From Scylla paramamosain (lineage: Eukaryota; Arthropoda; Malacostraca; Decapoda; Portunidae): a DNA stretch of 64,000 nucleotides. This document shows positions 24,481 to 35,704 of the stretch, piece by piece. Positions within the stretch are counted from its first letter, which is position 1, and the number at the start of each line of letters is the position of its first letter. Under the pieces are notes generated by a model. It saw only the letters and a program-made list of their open reading frames with translations, was not told the DNA's origin and did not search any database. The translations under genes were made by a program, and so were the position numbers. The stretch covers positions 2,342,501-2,406,500 of the forward strand of contig NC_087191.1 of NCBI RefSeq assembly GCF_035594125.1, written 5' to 3'.

Positions 24481-27279
24481 ACATGTAAAGAACCCTACGT
24501 TTGTATAACAAAAGGACATTACGAAAATCGTGTATTATGAGTGTTTTTAAGTTCCTTAAGTACCAAAAAGCTAAAACCCACAAATAACACTCTTTATTTA
24601 GAAAAAAAATTATATGAACAAAAGAATATTATCAATAAAGTTAATTTTAGCTTATTTTTTTCGAACTCTTATGTACCAAACCCTAAAGTGCATGCAAAGC
24701 CTCCTATATGAGGAAATTAAACGACCTTACCAGAAATCTGTCTTTTGAGTGTTTTTCAGCATGTTAGACACCAAAACGATAAATAATAAGGAACTCACTC
24801 TATATGGGAATCCTAAAACAAAATTACTGAAAATGTATCTTCTCAGTGTTTTACGTAGAAAAACGCAAAAACTCGTGTATATAAAGAAGTTTCTTAGATA
24901 CCAAAATGCTGAAACTCATGAATAACAATCTTTATTGAGAAACAGAACAACTTCAGCAAATGCGTGTATTTTGAGTGTTTTTCATATTCCTAGTTAGCAA
25001 TACCCAAAATAGCATGCGAAAGTAGCTTTATGAGGGAAAAAAATGACATTACCAGAAGTGTCTTATAATTGTTTTTGAGCGAGTTAGGCAATGAAGTACT
25101 AAAAAGCAAGGCAATAACATTACATGGGAATAAAAGCAACTTTTACCAAGAACTTGCCAATATGTGTTTTTGAGATCCTTACATACCAAACCGCTAAAAC
25201 GCATGGAAAACAAACTTTATGGAGAAACACAATAACATTACCAAAAACATGTATTTTGATTATTTTTGATAATGTTATCTATAAAAACGCTTAAATATAT
25301 GCAAAGAACCTTATGTTTGAGAAACGTAAGGACATTAAGAGAAACGTGTATTATGGGTGTTTTTAAGTTCCTTAACTACCAAAAAGCTAAAACCCACAAA
25401 TAACACTCATTATTTAGAAAAAAAATATAAAAAAAATAAAAAAATAAATAAATAAAACGATTTTTCTTTTTTTTTTTTTTTTTTGTTTTTCACCTTCATA
25501 GGTACCGAGATGCAAAAATTCTGGGAAAAATTAGGACAATTATATGAGAAGAGAATATTATCAAAAAAGTTGATATTAGCTTTTTTTCGGGCTGGTATGT
25601 ACCAAACACTAAAGTGCTTGCAAGGCCTCCCATATAAAGAAATTAAACGACCTTACCAGAAATTTGTCTTTTGAGTGTTTTTCACCATGTTAGGCACCAA
25701 AATGATAACTAATAAGGAACTCACTCTATATGGCAAACCAAAACAAAATTACTGAATACGTGTCTTCTCAGTGTTTTACGTAGAAAAACGCTAAAACGGA
25801 TGCAAACCAACCAATATCAAGAAGTAGAAAAACATTACCAAAAACGTATATTTTGATTGTTTTGAGTTTGTTACCTACAAAAAAACGCGAAAATTGATAC
25901 AAATTGGGAAAGAAAGGGTCATTGCGAGAAAAGTGTATAATGAATGTTTTATAGTTCAAAAGAACCACAAGGCAAAAAACGCAAAAAGTCGCGTATATGG
26001 AGAAGTCTCCTAGATACCAAAATGTTGAATCTCATGAAGAACACTCTTAATTGAGAAACAGAACAACTTTACTAAATGCGTGTATTTTGAGTGCTTTTCA
26101 CATTCTTAGTTACCAAAATCCCAAATTGCATGCGAAACCAGCTTTATGTGGGAAAAAAATGACATTACCAGAAAAGTGTCTTTTGAGTGTTTTTGAGCGT
26201 GATAGGCAATAAAGGACTAAAAAGCAGGGGAATCACTTTATATAGCAATAAAATGAATTTTTACCAAGAACTTGCCTTTAAGTGTTTTGAGCTTCCTATA
26301 TACCAAAACACTAAAACGCATGCAAAATACACTTTATGGAGAGACAGAATAACATTACTAAAAACATATATTTTGAGTGTTTTTCATCATGTTTTAAATA
26401 CATGCTTAAATACATGCAAAAAACCCTATTTTTGGGAAACGAAAGGACATTACGAGAAACGTGTATTATGAGTGTTTTTAAGATCATTATTTACGAAAAA
26501 GCTAAAAGCCACAAATAACACTCTTTATTGAGAAAAAATAAATAAATAAATAAAAAAGACGAGACTTTTTTCTTTCTTTTTCATCTTCACAGGTACCGAG
26601 ATGCCAAAATTTGGGCAAAATTCAGGAAATTATGAGTCAATTATCAAAAAAGTTAATTTTAGCTTTTTTTTCGTACTGTTATGTACCAAACCCTAAAGTG
26701 CATGCAAAGCCACCTATATGGGAAAATTAAACATCTTTGCCAGAAAACTGTCTTTTCAGTGTTTTTCAGCATGTTAGGCACCAAAACGATAAATAATATG
26801 GAAGTCAGTCAATAAGTGAATCCAAAACAAAATTACTGAAAATTTGTCCTTTCAGTGTTTTACGTAGAAAAACGCTAAAACGGATGCAAACCAACAAATA
26901 TGAAGAAATAGAGTAACATTACCAAAATGTGTTTTAGAGCTTTTTACCTACAAAAAACGCGCAAATGGATGGAAAGCACTCTATATTGGGAAGCAAAAGG
27001 ACATTACGAGAAACGTGTATAATGAGTGTTTTATAGTTTCACAAGAACCACAAGGCAAAAAACGCAAAAACTCGTGTATATAGAGAAGTTTCTTACATAC
27101 CAAAACGCTAAAACTCATGAATAACACTTTTAATTGAAAAAGAAAACTACCTTACCAAATGTGTGTATTTTGAGTGTTTTTCACATTCTTAGTTACGAAA
27201 ATCCCAAATTACATGCGAAACTAAGTTTATGTGGGAAAAAAACGACATTACGAGAAAAGTATCTTTTGAGTGTTTTTGA

Positions 27280-28300
27280 GCGTTACATGCAACAAAACAC
27301 TAAAAAGCAGAACAATCACCTTACATTGGAATAAAACCAAATTTTACGAAGAACTTGCCTTTAAGTGTTTTTAACTCCTTACATACCAAAACGCTAAACG
27401 CATGCAAAACAACCTTTATGGAGAAACAGAATAATATTACAAAAACATGAATTCTAAGTGTTTTTGATCATGTTACCTATAAAATCGCTTAAATACATGC
27501 AAAGAACACTATGTTTGTGAAACGAAAAGACATTACGGAAATCGTTTATTATGAGTATTTTTAAGTTCCTTAAGTACCAAAAATCTAAAACCAACAAATA
27601 ACACTCTTTATAGAGAAAAAAATAATAAAAAAAAAGATTTTTTTTTGTTATTCATCTTCATAGGTACCGAGATGCCAAAATTCTGAGAAAATTCAGGGAA
27701 ATTATGTGAAAAAAAACATAAAAAAATAATTTTAGTTTTTTCCGGAGTTATGTACGAAACCTGGAAGTGGATGGAAAAGCAACCTATATGGGGAAATTAC
27801 ACGACTTTACAAGAAACGTGTTTTTGGGTGTTTTCAGCAATTTCAACAATATTACTGAAAACTTTTCTTTTCAGTTTTAGCGTAGAACACTAAAACGGAT
27901 GCAAACCAACCAATATGAAGAAATAGAAGAACATTACCAAAAAGATGAGTGTTTTTGAGCTTGTTACCTACAAAAAACGCGAAAATGAATGCAAAGCAGT
28001 CTATATTGAGAAATAAAAGGATATTACAAGAAAATTTTATAATGAATGTTTTAATACTTTTCAAGAACCATAAGGCAAAAAAACACAAAAAACTCGTATA
28101 TATGGAGAAGTTTTTTTAGATACCAAAAATGCTGACACTCATGAATAACACTCTTAATTGAGAAACAGAGCAATCTTAGAAAATGAGTGTATTTTGAGTG
28201 TTTTTTCACATTCTTAGTGGTCCAACCCCAAATTAGATGCGAGAATGTGGAAAAAAAAATGAAATTACTAGAAAAGTGTCTTTTTAGTGTTTTTCAGCGT
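27280..28300 (+). repeat. Family I variant b unit
   Basis: Carries 'acatgcaacaaaacac', 'cagaacaatcacc', 'ccggagttatgtacg' and the fused 'cagcaatttcaacaatatt' at about 27834. It sits between common-type units, so the two types are interspersed. Confidence 0.78.
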
Positions 28301-31149
28301 GTTAGGCAATAAAGCACTAAAAAGCAGGACAATCACATTACATGGGATTATAACCAACTTTTACCAAGAACTTGCCTTTAAGTTTTTTTGAGCTCCTTAC
28401 ATACCAAAACGCTAAAACCAATGCAAAACACCCTTTATGGAAAAACAGAATAACATTATCAAAAACATGTATTTTGAGTGTTTTTGAGCTTGTTACCAAT
28501 AAAAACGCTTAAATACATGCAAAGAACCCTATGTTTGGGAATGAAAGGACATTACGAGGAATGTGTATTATGAGTGTTTACAAGTTCCTTAAGTACCAAA
28601 AAGCTAAAACCCAAAAATAACATCCTTTATAGAGAAAAAATAAATAAATAAATAAAATAGCATTTTTTTTTATTGTTCTTCATAGGTACCGAGATGTCAA
28701 AATTCTGGCAAAATTCTGGAAAATTACGTGAAAAAAGAATATTATGAAAAATTTAAGGTTATCTTTTTTTCGGACTGTTAAGTACCAAACCCTAAAGTGT
28801 ATGCAAAGCCACCTATATGGGGAAATTAAACGACTTTAAAAGAAACCTGTCTTTTGAGTGTTTTTCAGCATGTTAGGCACCAAAACGATAAATAAGATGG
28901 AAGTCACTCTATATGGGAGTCCAAAACAAAATTACTGAAAACGTGTCTTTACGTAGAAAAACGCTAAAACGGATGGAAACCAACCAATATGAAGAAATAG
29001 AATAACATTACCAAAAAGTTTTTGAGTTTTTTTGATCATGTTACATATAAAAACGCTTAAATACATGCAAAGAACCTTATCTTTAGGAAACAAAAGGACA
29101 TTACGAGAAACGAGTATTATTAGTGTTTTAACGTTCCTTAAGTACCAAAAAACTTAAACCCACAAATAACACTCTCTATAGAGAAAAAATAAATAAATAG
29201 ATGAAAAAAGAGCATTTTTTTTTGTTATTGATCTTCTTAGGTACCGAGATGCCAAAATTCTGGCAAAATTCAGGGAAATTATGTGAAAAAAGAATATCGA
29301 AAAAGTTAATTTTAGCTTTTTTTTCAGACTGTTATGTACCAAACCCTAAAGTGCATATAGAGCCACATATATGGGGAAATTAAATGACTTTACCTGGAAC
29401 CTGTCTTTTGCCTCTTTTTCAGTATGTTAGGCACCAAAACAATAAATAATATGGAAGACACTCTGTATGGGAATCCAAAACAAAATTACTGAAAACGTGT
29501 CTTTTCAGTGTTTTACGAAGAAAAACGCTAAAACGAATGCAAATCAACCATTATCATAAAATAGAATAATATTACCAAAAAGGTATTTTTTGTGTTTTTG
29601 AGCGAAAATGGATGCAAATCTCTCTATATTGAGAAACAAAAGGACATTACGAGAAACGTTTATAATGAGTGTTTTATAGTTTCACAAGAACCACAAGGCA
29701 AAACAAGCAAAAACTCGTGTATATGGAGATGTTTCTTAGATACCAAAATGCTGAAATTCATGAATAACACTCTTAATTGAGAAACCTTACCAAATGCGTG
29801 TATTTTGATTGTTTTTCACATTCTTAGTTACCAAAACCCGAAATTACATGCGAAACTAGCTTTATGTGGGAAATAAATGACATTAACAGAAATAAAGTGT
29901 CTTTTGAGTGTTTTTGAGCGTGTTAGACAATAAAGCACAAAAAAGCAGGGCAATGACATTACATGGGAATAAAACCAACATTTACCAAGAACTTGTCTTG
30001 AAGTGTTTTTCAGCTCCTTACATACCAAAACGCTAAAATGCATGCAAAACACCCTTTATGGAGAAACAAAATAACATTACGAAAAACATGAATTTTCAGT
30101 GTTTTTGATCTGTTACGTATAAAAACGCTTAAATACATGCAAAGAACCCCATGTTTGGGAAACGAAAGAAAATTACGAGAAACGTGTATTATGAGTGTTT
30201 TTAAGTTCCTTAAGTACGAAAAGAGTTAAAACCCAGAAATAACACTATTTATAGAGAAAATAAATAAACAAATAAAATAGGATTTTTTTCTTTTTTGTTA
30301 TTTATCTTCATAGGTATCGAGATGCCAAAATTCTGGCAAAATTCAGGGAAATTATGTGAAAAAATAATATTATGAAAAAGTTAATTTTAGCTTTTTTTTC
30401 GGACTGTTATGTACCAAACCCAAAAGTGTATGCAAAGCCACCTACATGAGGAAATTAAAAGACTTTACCAGATATCTGTCTTTTGAGTGTTTTTCACCAA
30501 GTTAGGCACCAAAACGATAAATAATATGGAAGTCACTCTATATGGGAATCCAAAACAAAATTACTGAAAACGTGTCTTTTTAGTGTTTTACTTAGAAAAA
30601 CATTAAAACGGATGCAAACCAACCAATATGATGAAATAGGATAATATTACTAAAAAGTTATATTTTGAGTATTTTTGAGCTTGTTACCTACAGAAAACGC
30701 GAAAATAGTTGTAAAGCACCCTATATTGGGAAAGAAAAGGACATTACGAGAAACGTGTATAATGAGTGTTTTATAGTTTCACAAGAACCACAAGGCAAAA
30801 CACGCAAAAACTCGTGTATATGGAGATGTTTCTTAGATACCAAAATGCTGAAATTCATTAATAACACTCTTAATTGAGAAACAGAACAACCTTACCAAAT
30901 GGGTGTATTTTGAATCTTTTTAACATTCTTACTTACCAAAACCCCAAATTGCATGCGAAACTAGCTTTATGTGTGAAAAAAAAAATTACCAGAAAAGTGT
31001 CTTTTGAGTTTTTTTGAGCGTGTTAGGCAGTAAAGCACTAAAAAGCAGGGCAATCACATTACATGGGAATAAAACCAACTTTTACCAATAACTTGCCTTA
31101 AAGTGTTTTTAAGCTCCTTACATACGAAAATGCTAAAACGCATAGAAAA

Positions 31150-33492
31150 CAAGTATTTTGAGTATTTTGTAAGATTGTTACGTAAAAAACGCCTTAATGA
31201 ATCGGAAATACCCTATATGGTAAAAATTAAAAGACATTACAAGAAACGTGTATTATGAGTGTTTTTGATTTTCTTAGTATCAAAAGGGTAAAACGCATGA
31301 AAAACACTCTATATGGAGAAACAGAACAATACTGCCAAGAAAAAAAAACGTGCATTTTGAGTGTTATGACATTGTTAGTTACCAAAAAGCCAAAATTCAT
31401 GCAAAGACCCATATATAGATATATGAAACGACTTTAAAAACGTATGAAAATACCATATATAGAAAAACAGAATACATTAACCAAAAACGTGTATTTTGTG
31501 TGTGTTTTTTTTTTTAGCTTATTATGTACAAAATTGCCTGTCCTCAAACAAATCACCCTGCATATGGAAATAAAAATTACATTACGAGAAACGTTTGTTG
31601 TGTTTTTTTATTACTTTCTTAAGTACCAAATCAGTACTTTAATAGTGCTCTGAAGAAAAAGAACAAACTTACCAAAAACGGGTATTTTTTTACATTGATA
31701 ATTACCAAAACGCCAACATGCATGTAAAGCAACCAATATGAAGAAACGAAACGAAATCACTAGAAACTTGTCTTTTGTTATTTTTTGAGCGTGTTAGGTA
31801 CAAAATCAGTAAGAAGCAACGAAATCACCACATAGGGGAATACAAAACAACTTTACTAAAACGTGTCTTTAGAGTGTTTTTTTTAGGTTCTTACGAACTA
31901 AAATGTCAAAATGCATGCAAACACCCTGTTAGGTACCAAAGTACCAAAAACAGCCTATATGAGGAAACGAAAGGACATGACAAAAAACGTGTATTATGAT
32001 TTTTTTTTTTTTTTAGCTTCTCAGGTACCAAAACAAAAATGGAGAAAGAAAAAACAGTACCAAAATCGTGTAATTTGAATTTTTTTTCACATTGTCAGGT
32101 AGCAAAACACCAAAATGCTTCCTCGCTATGCGAGAAAATTAACCAACAATGTAAGAAATGTGTTTTTATGTGTTTTTCAGCGTGTTAGGCACGAAAACGC
32201 TAAATAGCATGGAAAGCACCTTATATAGAAATGCAAAATAATAAGCATGTCTTTTAAGTGTTTTAAACTTTTTACGTTCCAAAACGCTAAAACACGTGCA
32301 ACAAACACGAATAATCTTACCAAATAGAAAAAAACCTTACCAAAAACGTGTATTTTGAGTCTTTTTGAGTCTGTTATGTACATCATCTTAAAAATGCATG
32401 TAAAGCACCCTGTATGAGAAAACGATAGGACATTACCAGAAACGTGCATTATCAGAGTTTTGAGTCTCTTAGGTACCAAACACTAAACCGCCTGAATGAA
32501 AATTAAATATATTCTATATCTCTTAATAGAGAAACAGAACATCACCAAAAACGTGGTTTTGAGTGTTTTTTTTTTTTCCTTTTTATGTACCAAAACGTCA
32601 AAATACATACGAAGCCTTCTATATGGGAAATGGAAAGACATTTGGAGAAACAAGTTTTATTTGTGTTTTTGAGCTTTCTAAGTAAACTTCTTAAGTATCA
32701 AAACGCTAAAAAGGATGAATAGCACCCTATATAGAGAAAAGAACAACATTACCTAAAATCTTTTTTTTTTTGCGTTTTTAACATTATGTAGCAAAACATC
32801 ATAATGCATGCAGATCCCTATATGAAGAAGCAGAACAATATTACAGGAAACGTGTCTTTTGAGTGTTTACTTGAGTGTTAGGAATCAAAATGCTAAAAAG
32901 CATTAAGAGCACCCTATTTGGCAATATAAAAATAACATTACCAAGAAAGTATCTTTAGAATGTTTTTCACCTTCTTACATCCGAAATCGCTGAAAAGCAT
33001 ACAAAACAACCTTTACGGAGAAACAAATTAACATTACCAAAAACTTGTATTTTGATTGTTTTTATGCTTGTTAAGTATAAAAGTGTCAAATTACACGCAA
33101 AGCATCCTACATGGAGAAAAGAAAGGACATTACGAGAAAAGTGTATTATGAGAGATTTTGAGGTTTTTAGGTACCCAGACTCAAAAACACATGATTAGAA
33201 CTTTATATGGAAAAATAACTCTACCGAAAACTTTTACTTAAACTTTTTTTTCATATTGTTAAGTACCAAAAGACAAAATGCATTGGAAGCCCCTTTTATC
33301 GGGAAACGAAACGACATTATCATCAACGTGTCTTTTGAGTGTTTTTCAACGTGTTAGACACCAAAACGCTGAAAAGCATGGAAAGCGCTCCATAAAGGAA
33401 TACAAAATAACATTACTAAAAACGTGTTTTAAAGGTTCTTATTTTCAGAAACGCTAAAACTCAAGGAAAACACCCTTTATAGAGGAGCAAAA
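31150..33492 (+). repeat. Family II-like satellite upstream of retroelement copy 1
   Basis: Diverged monomers in the A-E cycle, each with a close partner about 16,440 bp downstream. The join to family I at about 31120-31150 falls inside D-type monomers (gctccttacatac on the left, catagaaaac/aagtattttg on the right). This suggests exchange between homologous monomers. Relative to copy 2 there is a ~40-bp deletion between two 'aaaac' words. Confidence 0.85.
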
Positions 33493-34072
33493 TAAATATT
33501 TCGTTGATAAATTACATTTAGGACAGTTAGGGAATATCCCTTAGAGAAGAATAAGATCGCAGAAGAATGATCCTAAATGGATGACTGAGGTTAAAACATT
33601 ACATAGGGCGAAAGAAAAGTATATATGAGATTAAAGACAGGGGAAGTGGTTTTATGGCCATAATATAATGAATTAGAAAAGTCAGGAGTTTAACAAGGAA
33701 AGCTAAAAATAGTTATGAATTAAAGGTAGCCAGCCAAGCGAAGATGGACCCCAAGGGATTTTGTCAGGCATATAAGACGAAGAATAGAGAAACAATAGTT
33801 CCTTAAAGACAGCAGAATGGGACCTGCTTAGTTGTTGAGAGGAGATTAGTAAAATTGTGAGCGAGTATTTTTTAACTGTCTCTGCCCAGGAAAACATGCA
33901 GGATTTGCCGAATAGTGACAAGATATCTAGAGTAGAAGAAAATGAGAAGCTGACAGATATTACCATAACTAAAGAGATAGTGGAACAGGAGATAGATAAG
34001 CTGAAAAGTTCAAGTCACCAGAACCAGATGAAATATATTCCAGAGTATTTAAGGAATGGAAAAAGGTTATAA
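33493..34072 (+). pseudogene. Retrotransposon ORF2 linker region, broken (copy 1)
   Basis: Fragments resemble the segment between the endonuclease and RT of CR1-like ORF2 proteins: NDPKWMTEVKTLHRAKEK, then YELKVASQAKMDPKGF, then an EYFLTVSAQENMQDLPN stretch near 33860. Frames change several times. There is a stop after TIVP at 33804-33806 caused by a one-base loss, and a shift near 34005. Past that shift the neighbouring frame reads SPEPDEIYSRVFKEW, like the SPGPD motif of this family. The frameshift at 33804 is also in copy 2. Confidence 0.8.
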
Positions 34073-34867
34073 GTAAATTGTTAGTTTCTGTCCTTAGGAA
34101 ATCACTTTAGTCATGTGAGTTATCGGTAATGTGGAGGCAGGCTAATATAGTACCTACCTTTAAGAAAGGAGAAAAAAAAAATAACGTCTAATTATAGACC
34201 TGTCAGCTTAACTTCTGTTGAATGTAAAATAATGGAGTCAATAATAGCGAAGAACATTTAAGAGCATTTAGACAAACATAACTTGATAAATCAGTTACAG
34301 CATGGCTTCACGAAGGGGGAGTCTTACCTGACAAACTTGGTAAGTTTATACAGTAAGGTTTACCAGGCGGAAGATAATGGTGATAGTTATGGCATCCTCT
34401 ATCAGGATTTTAGTAAAGTGTTTGACAAGATACCCCATCAGATGCTACTGAGAAATGTTAGGGCGCACGAGATGAGGTGTTTAGATTGGATAAGGTCATG
34501 GCTAAGCGGCAGGCGACAGAGTGTTGTAATAAACGGCTCTAAATCCGAGTGGGGTCAAGTAATTATTAGGGTGACAAAGGGATTATTAGTATTAGGGCTG
34601 ATGTTGTTTGTATTTTATGTCAATGACTTGAATAGTGGAATTAGTAGTGTTGTTAGTAAATTTGCGTATGACACGAGAATATGTAGATTAATTAGGTCAG
34701 AATCGCATACCATCGCCTTGCAGGCAGATTTGGATAGGATGAACGAATGGACAGACAGATGGCAAATGCATTTTAATATCAACAAATGCAAAGCACTTAG
34801 CGTAAGTAGAAGAAACCCACACAGTAGTTACACAATGAACAACCAATTTCTGGTAGGTTCAGGGTAA
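34073..34867 (+). pseudogene. Reverse transcriptase core, degenerate (copy 1)
   Basis: RNA-directed DNA polymerase domain of a non-LTR element. An in-frame TAA at 34259-34261 precedes the longest open stretch (34283-34864), whose first codon is TTG, so there is no real start. Visible motifs: LYQDFSKVFDKIPH (palm motif A, catalytic D present), WIRSWLSGRRQSVVING, then VTKGLLVLGLMLFVFYVND, where the family's conserved PQG turn is lost. Next comes the motif C box at 34661-34672, which reads F-A-Y-D instead of F-A-D-D. One g-to-t change has removed a catalytic aspartate. NEWTDRWQMHFNINKCKALS is the typical following region. It ends at a TAA shared with copy 2. Confidence 0.9.
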
Positions 34868-35460
34868 GAAAAAGATTTGAGATTTAAAGTTAGCTCTGAA
34901 CTCCGTCTAAGAAAGCAATGCAAAGAGGCCAGAAACAAAGGAAATAGTGTATTATGATTCATTTTCAGGAATGCTAAAAGTAAAACACCCGAAGTAATAT
35001 TAAAGTTACATTTGGCGCTAGTCAGACATCATCTAGACTACGCTGTCCAATTCTGGTCATCACATCACAGGAAGGATAAAGGTCTATTAGAATCAGTACA
35101 AAGGAGAATGACTAAAAGGATACAGGGGATGAGGAGTATTCCTTACGAAGCAAGATTCAAGCTGTTAAATTTACATTATTTAGAGAGACATAGGTTAAGA
35201 GTTGGAGCTGATAGAAGTCTTTAAGTAGTACATGGGTTATAACAAGGGGAACATAAAGAAAATTCTTAGAATATGTAACCATGATAGAACAAGAAAAACG
35301 GGTTCAAGCCTGAAAACATGATATTCAAAAAGGAGACAGGAAGGAATTGGTTCTCAAATAGAGTAGTACATGATTGGAACGGATGTATTAATCAAGTTGT
35401 TAGTGCTGAGGCATTTGGAAACTGTAAGAAAAAATTACACATTTATGGATGGGGATGATA
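34868..35460 (+). pseudogene. C-terminal (thumb) part of retrotransposon ORF2, broken (copy 1)
   Basis: Same frame as the RT core but interrupted by TAA at 34865-34867 and TGA at 34955-34957. An open stretch at 35012-35221 reads LVRHHLDYAVQFWSSHHRKD and later SVQRRMTKRIQG, typical of CR1/Jockey C-termini. Further on, GRNWFSNRVVHDWNG and a degraded ending are visible in shifting frames. No CCHC-type domain is seen. Confidence 0.85.
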
Positions 35461-35550
35461 GGTGGAAATAGGTAGGCATATTTCATACAAGTACTGCCAC
35501 GTGTAGGCCTGATGCCTTCTTGTAGATTTACTTATTTTTTTATGTTCTTA
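35461..35550 (+). other. Retrotransposon 3' UTR and 8-bp terminal repeat (copy 1)
   Basis: Contains 'actgccacgtgtaggcctga' and ends with a single 'ttatgttctta'. Copy 2 has two units of this 8-mer (atgttctt). Short tandem 8-mers rather than poly-A at the 3' end are typical of CR1/L2 elements. The similarity to tails I remember from decapod genomes is from memory only. Confidence 0.65.
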
Positions 35551-35704
35551 TTACCAAAAGCGTGTATTTTCAGTGTTTTTTCAGCTATTACGTGAAAAAA
35601 ATGCCAAAATGCATACAAAGCACCCCATATGAGGAAAAAAAAGTGACATTACGAGAAACGTGCATTATGAGAGTTTTTGAGATTCTTGGGTACCAAAACG
35701 CTAA
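35551..35704 (+). repeat. Two family II monomers joining family I
   Basis: An E-type and an A-type monomer follow the retroelement. The A monomer passes smoothly into the family I 'cgctaaaactcatgaataac' monomer near 35705. The same join is at about 52138 in the duplicate. Confidence 0.75.

Larger units (their letters stand above)
19718..31150 (+). repeat. Family I satellite, ~1.1 kb HOR, block 2 (about 11 units)
   Basis: The 'ggcaataaagcac' or 'atgcaacaaagcac' monomer recurs at about 19830, 20866, 21873, 22959, 24065, 25085, 26203, 27287, 28303, 29924 and 31023. Most intervals are 1005-1120 bp. The 1621-bp interval (28303-29924) contains a partial unit, joined near 29015 where 'cattaccaaaaagttttt' jumps to the 'gatcatgtta' monomer. 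The left boundary is an abrupt join in an A-type monomer (actctat/ttcatattcttag). No gene is present. A-rich and T-rich slippage tracts recur in every unit before 'catcttcataggtacc'. Confidence 0.93.
33493..35550 (+). mobile_element. 5'-truncated, inactive non-LTR retrotransposon (CR1/L2/Jockey-type), copy 1
   Basis: About 2.06 kb, inserted in a satellite monomer between 'gcaaaataa' and 'ttaccaaaagcgtg'. It begins in the linker between endonuclease and reverse transcriptase; the endonuclease and everything 5' of it are missing, as is usual for this class. In order come the linker (33493-34072), the RT core (to 34867), a C-terminal thumb region (to about 35460) and a ~90-base 3' UTR ending 'ttatgttctta'. 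Base composition is clearly richer in GC than the satellite around it. No clear target-site duplication is visible. It has several stops and frameshifts, so it is certainly non-functional. Confidence 0.9.

Noticed and set aside
33703..33966. Minus-strand open frame across the retroelement linker (also 50189-50482 and 50988-51224)
   Set aside because: Shadow of the plus-strand retroelement; the plus strand matches known ORF2 motifs.
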